NCBI RefSeq assembly: GCF_018375725.1
Contig: NZ_JAHACR010000212.1
Span: 1-7,538, forward strand
Direction of reading: 5' to 3'
Length of the DNA: 7,538 nt
DNA from: Burkholderia sp.
Lineage (GTDB): Bacteria; Pseudomonadota; Gammaproteobacteria; Burkholderiales; Burkholderiaceae
Shown here one piece after another: positions 5,662 through 7,538 of the stretch. Within the stretch, counting starts at the first letter, position 1, and the number at the start of each line of letters is the position of its first letter. The notes under the pieces are model-generated. The model did no database searches. It saw only the letters and a list, made by a program, of their open reading frames with translations, and was not told the origin of the DNA. The position numbers and the translations under genes are program-made.

Positions 5662-7398
5662 TCATGCCCTGGATGCAAACGCCGGGTTGAACACGATCGG
5701 CTGACCGAACACCGGGGGCATCCACGTCACGCCAAACGGAGAGTACGCTGCTGGCCGTGGGAGCATATATCCCGGCGGCGGGACGAACGTCGGCCGAACC
5801 GGTGCGAATGAGATCGGCGGAATGTACACCGGCGCCAAGCCGGACATCATCGGCGGAAACACCATCATCGGCGGGATGGGTTTGGCGATCGGCGTGGCGG
5901 GCTTGCTCGCGACCGGCGGAATAATTTCCGGTTGAGCGGGCTTATCCGCAACGATCGGGGGCACCGTGGGCGTAACAGGCTGACTCGTGACGGCCGACGC
6001 GGCTTCCCCAGACGCCGGACGCGTCATGTATTCAATGACGTCGCCTGAATTGAGCACGCCGCCCATCCGCGTGATCTTGCCGTAGCTGCTGACGCGGCCT
6101 CCTTTTTCGTTGCGCAGGGCGCCCATGATGACCATGTTCCGGTCGGCATGCATGCTGCCGCCGTTGCTTACGCCACTCATCGCGGTGATCGTGCCGCCGC
6201 TGGCGATACGTCCGTCGCCGCCGTTGCGCAAGCTGCCCGTGACGGTGACGCTTTTGCCGCCTCGCATCTCGCCGTCATTGATGACATTGCCCATCGCGGC
6301 CAACGATTCGTCGGCGCGTATACGGCCGGTGTTGGTCGTCGCGCCCATCAGACTGGCCGAACCGACATCGACAGTGCCGCTGTTCGCGACCGCCTGCTGC
6401 GCGACGAGCGTGCCGCCGGTCATGGCACCGGCGTTGTCGAGGCGGCCGCCGATCGATACGTTGTGCCCCGCGACATGCCCGCTGTCCTGCACCCTGACCA
6501 CGCCGCCTGACGACATCGTGATGCCGCCCGTCAGCGCGTCGATCTTGCCCGCGACATTGACGCCCACGCCCGCCGACGTGCCGTACATCGTGATCGCGGA
6601 CGCATGCATGCTGCCGAGCCTGGACACGTCGATCGCGACGTCGGGCAACGGGCCGATCGTCTCGCCGACGAACTGGTGACTGCCGGATTGCTCGATTTGC
6701 GCGGTGCCCTGCTGCGCGACCGCCACGAGTCGACGGGCCTGCAACGCGGCGTTGACCTTGAGGCTGCGCGAAACCAGATCGAGCTGATCGACGTTGCGCG
6801 CATCGAGTCCTGCGCCGTCGATGACGAGGCGGCCGTTTTCCGTCCGGAATTGTGTGATGTTGCCGTTGTCGTCGAACTCCGTGGTGCCGGCGACGAGCGA
6901 CACGCGGCTCGTATTGACGAAGCTGCCGCCATTGACGCTGATCCCGTTCGGGTTGGCGACGATCACGCGCGCATTCTGCCCGGCCACTTCCGTCGCGCCC
7001 GCCAGCACCGATGCATTGGCGCCCGTTACCTGATTCAGGATGATCGCGGCGGACTGGCCGCCGAGCAGCGGATTGCCGTCGATCCTGCCGGCGAGTTGCG
7101 TGTCGGATGTCGTGGCGCTGTTGTTCAGCACGAGGCCGGCCGCATTGACGTTGTAGTCGGTAAAGCGGTTATGGGAGACGCCGGCGCTGTCGGGCGCCGT
7201 GATGTTGACGATCGGGGTGCCGTTGGCCGCCGCCGCGAGGCCGGGGCGATTCGCCGTGCCCGGATCGACGGTGAGCGGCGCTTGCGCGTACGCATGGTGC
7301 GCGGCGAGCAGCGGCAGCGCGACCGCGGCTGCTGCGACGAGCGTGCGGCGCGTGCCGGGCATGGCCGAATTCCGGCACGGTTGTGTGGTGTGTTTCAT
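5662..7398 (-). CDS. Short TpsA-like exoprotein: haemagglutinin TPS domain, beta-helix repeats, proline-rich tail
   Basis: This 578-residue protein begins with a basic signal peptide (cleavage expected after Ala38, AYA before QAPLTV). A filamentous-haemagglutinin-type TPS secretion domain follows (about 40-300), with HNRFTDYNVNAAGLVLNN (76-93) and NPNGI (149-153), the hallmarks of substrates exported through a TpsB pore. About eight 17-20-residue repeats at 311-457 of the pattern xxVxxxGxLxNxGxIxx fit coils of a right-handed beta-helix. Residues 458-578 are rich in Pro, Met and aromatic residues and end in ASRA. Known TpsA proteins (FhaB, CdiA/BcpA) are usually far longer; this one has no long shaft, VENN-type motif or toxin domain. 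No TpsB or immunity gene is in the window. The ATG at 7398 has GAGAAGG only two bases upstream, which is close, but no better start precedes the signal peptide. The stop is an intact TGA, so truncation by frameshift is not evident. Confidence 0.85.
   Translation of the reverse strand: MKHTTQPCRNSAMPGTRRTLVAAAAVALPLLAAHHAYAQAPLTVDPGTANRPGLAAAANGTPIVNITAPDSAGVSHNRFTDYNVNAAGLVLNNSATTSDTQLAGRIDGNPLLGGQSAAIILNQVTGANASVLAGATEVAGQNARVIVANPNGISVNGGSFVNTSRVSLVAGTTEFDDNGNITQFRTENGRLVIDGAGLDARNVDQLDLVSRSLKVNAALQARRLVAVAQQGTAQIEQSGSHQFVGETIGPLPDVAIDVSRLGSMHASAITMYGTSAGVGVNVAGKIDALTGGITMSSGGVVRVQDSGHVAGHNVSIGGRLDNAGAMTGGTLVAQQAVANSGTVDVGSASLMGATTNTGRIRADESLAAMGNVINDGEMRGGKSVTVTGSLRNGGDGRIASGGTITAMSGVSNGGSMHADRNMVIMGALRNEKGGRVSSYGKITRMGGVLNSGDVIEYMTRPASGEAASAVTSQPVTPTVPPIVADKPAQPEIIPPVASKPATPIAKPIPPMMVFPPMMSGLAPVYIPPISFAPVRPTFVPPPGYMLPRPAAYSPFGVTWMPPVFGQPIVFNPAFASRA
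6028..6468 (-). repeat. About eight degenerate 17-20-residue beta-helix repeats in the TpsA-like gene
   Basis: Protein residues 311-457 divide into units such as GHNVSIGGRLDNAGAMTG, ESLAAMGNVINDGEMRGG, GTITAMSGVSNGGSMHAD and GKITRMGGVLNSGDVIEY. Each carries alternating hydrophobic positions, a mid-unit Gly and an Asn-x-Gly turn. This is the period expected for one coil of a right-handed beta-helix. The units are diverged at DNA level, so this is a structural repeat and not a recent tandem duplication. Confidence 0.7.
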
Positions 7399-7429
7399 GG
7401 CCTTCTCGATGGGTTGAGGTACGGATACG

Positions 7430-7449
7430 GGCGCGGTGTCGGCCGCGCC
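7430..7449 (-). other. GC-rich hairpin in the leader of the TpsA-like gene
   Basis: Perfect 7-bp arms GGCGCGG (7430-7436) and CCGCGCC (7443-7449) enclose a six-base loop, about 32 bases upstream of the ATG at 7398 on the minus strand. No T-run follows. It could end transcription from upstream or affect entry into the TpsA-like gene. A competing stem CGGCCG (7440-7445 and 7454-7459) overlaps it. Chance pairing is possible in such GC-rich DNA. Confidence 0.3.
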
Positions 7450-7485
7450 GATGCGGCCGTCGCGCGGATCGGCCTGCGAATGCGG

Positions 7486-7538
7486 TTACATGGCGGTTTC
7501 CTCCATAACGAACGACAAACGGCCTGCGTGCGGCATGT
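7486..7538 (-). CDS. Possible 3' end of an upstream minus-strand gene, or a tiny start-stop ORF
   Basis: On the minus strand the frame entering from the right edge reads MPHAGRLSFVMEETAM and stops at TAA (7488-7486). This could be the C-terminus of the gene upstream of the TpsA-like gene. TpsB partners often sit there, but TpsB proteins usually end in a strand with a terminal aromatic residue, which this does not resemble. The same stretch contains GGAGG eight bases before an ATG that is followed at once by TAA, an ATG-TAA start-stop element. With 53 bases visible, neither reading can be settled and no product can be named. Confidence 0.25.
   Translation of the reverse strand, partial: MPHAGRLSFVMEETAM

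Noticed and set aside
5662..6030. C-terminal contact-dependent toxin (CdiA-CT) with a small immunity gene
   Set aside because: No VENN-like or related boundary motif is present, the tail is proline-rich and not a folded nuclease-like domain, and no small ORF follows on the same strand before the hairpin and convergent porin.
1..7538. Mobile element, CRISPR array, tRNA or rRNA gene
   Set aside because: I saw no terminal inverted repeats with a transposase, no regularly spaced repeats and no tRNA- or rRNA-like segments; the paired sequences found are all single hairpins or dyads next to genes.

Overview
The window looks like a GC-rich chromosomal segment of a Burkholderia-type betaproteobacterium. 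The evidence is strong GC bias at third codon positions, a typical betaproteobacterial trimeric porin, several LysR-type regulators each divergent from the gene it probably controls, and a short haemagglutinin-type (TpsA-like) exoprotein. I see no RNA gene, insertion sequence, CRISPR array or phage gene.

Layout. (1) Positions 1-145, minus strand: N-terminal 48 residues of a GcvA-like LysR regulator cut by the window edge. It is divergent from (2) a short-chain dehydrogenase/reductase-fold gene at 282-986, plus strand, whose catalytic Tyr and Lys are replaced by Ser and Arg. (3) Positions 1050-2003, minus strand: a complete LysR regulator with a perfect dyad (GACAAC-N5-GTTGTC) just upstream of its start. 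It is divergent from (4) a plus-strand series: an M20 amidohydrolase (2139-3311), a periplasmic HisJ/ArgT-like binding protein (3386-4168) and an outer-membrane porin (4313-5503). A strong hairpin follows the binding-protein gene and another follows the porin. (5) Positions 5662-7398, minus strand and convergent with the porin: a 578-residue protein with a signal peptide, a two-partner-secretion (TPS) domain, about eight beta-helix-like repeats and a proline-rich tail.

How the genes may work together. The LysR/M20/binding protein/porin series reads as an uptake-and-hydrolysis module. The porin would admit a small solute, the binding protein would capture it in the periplasm, and the M20 enzyme would cleave an amide bond in the cytoplasm, with the divergent LysR sensing substrate or product. 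No inner-membrane permease or ATPase is present. The binding protein keeps most HisJ ligand-contact positions but appears to have Ala where HisJ/ArgT have the Asp that holds the ligand's alpha-amino group. Next to an N-acyl-amino-acid hydrolase homologue, this suggests an N-blocked (N-acyl or opine-like) amino acid as ligand. That idea is inference and is the main lead here. The second lead is the very short TpsA-like protein with a proline-rich tail in place of a long fibre or toxin domain.
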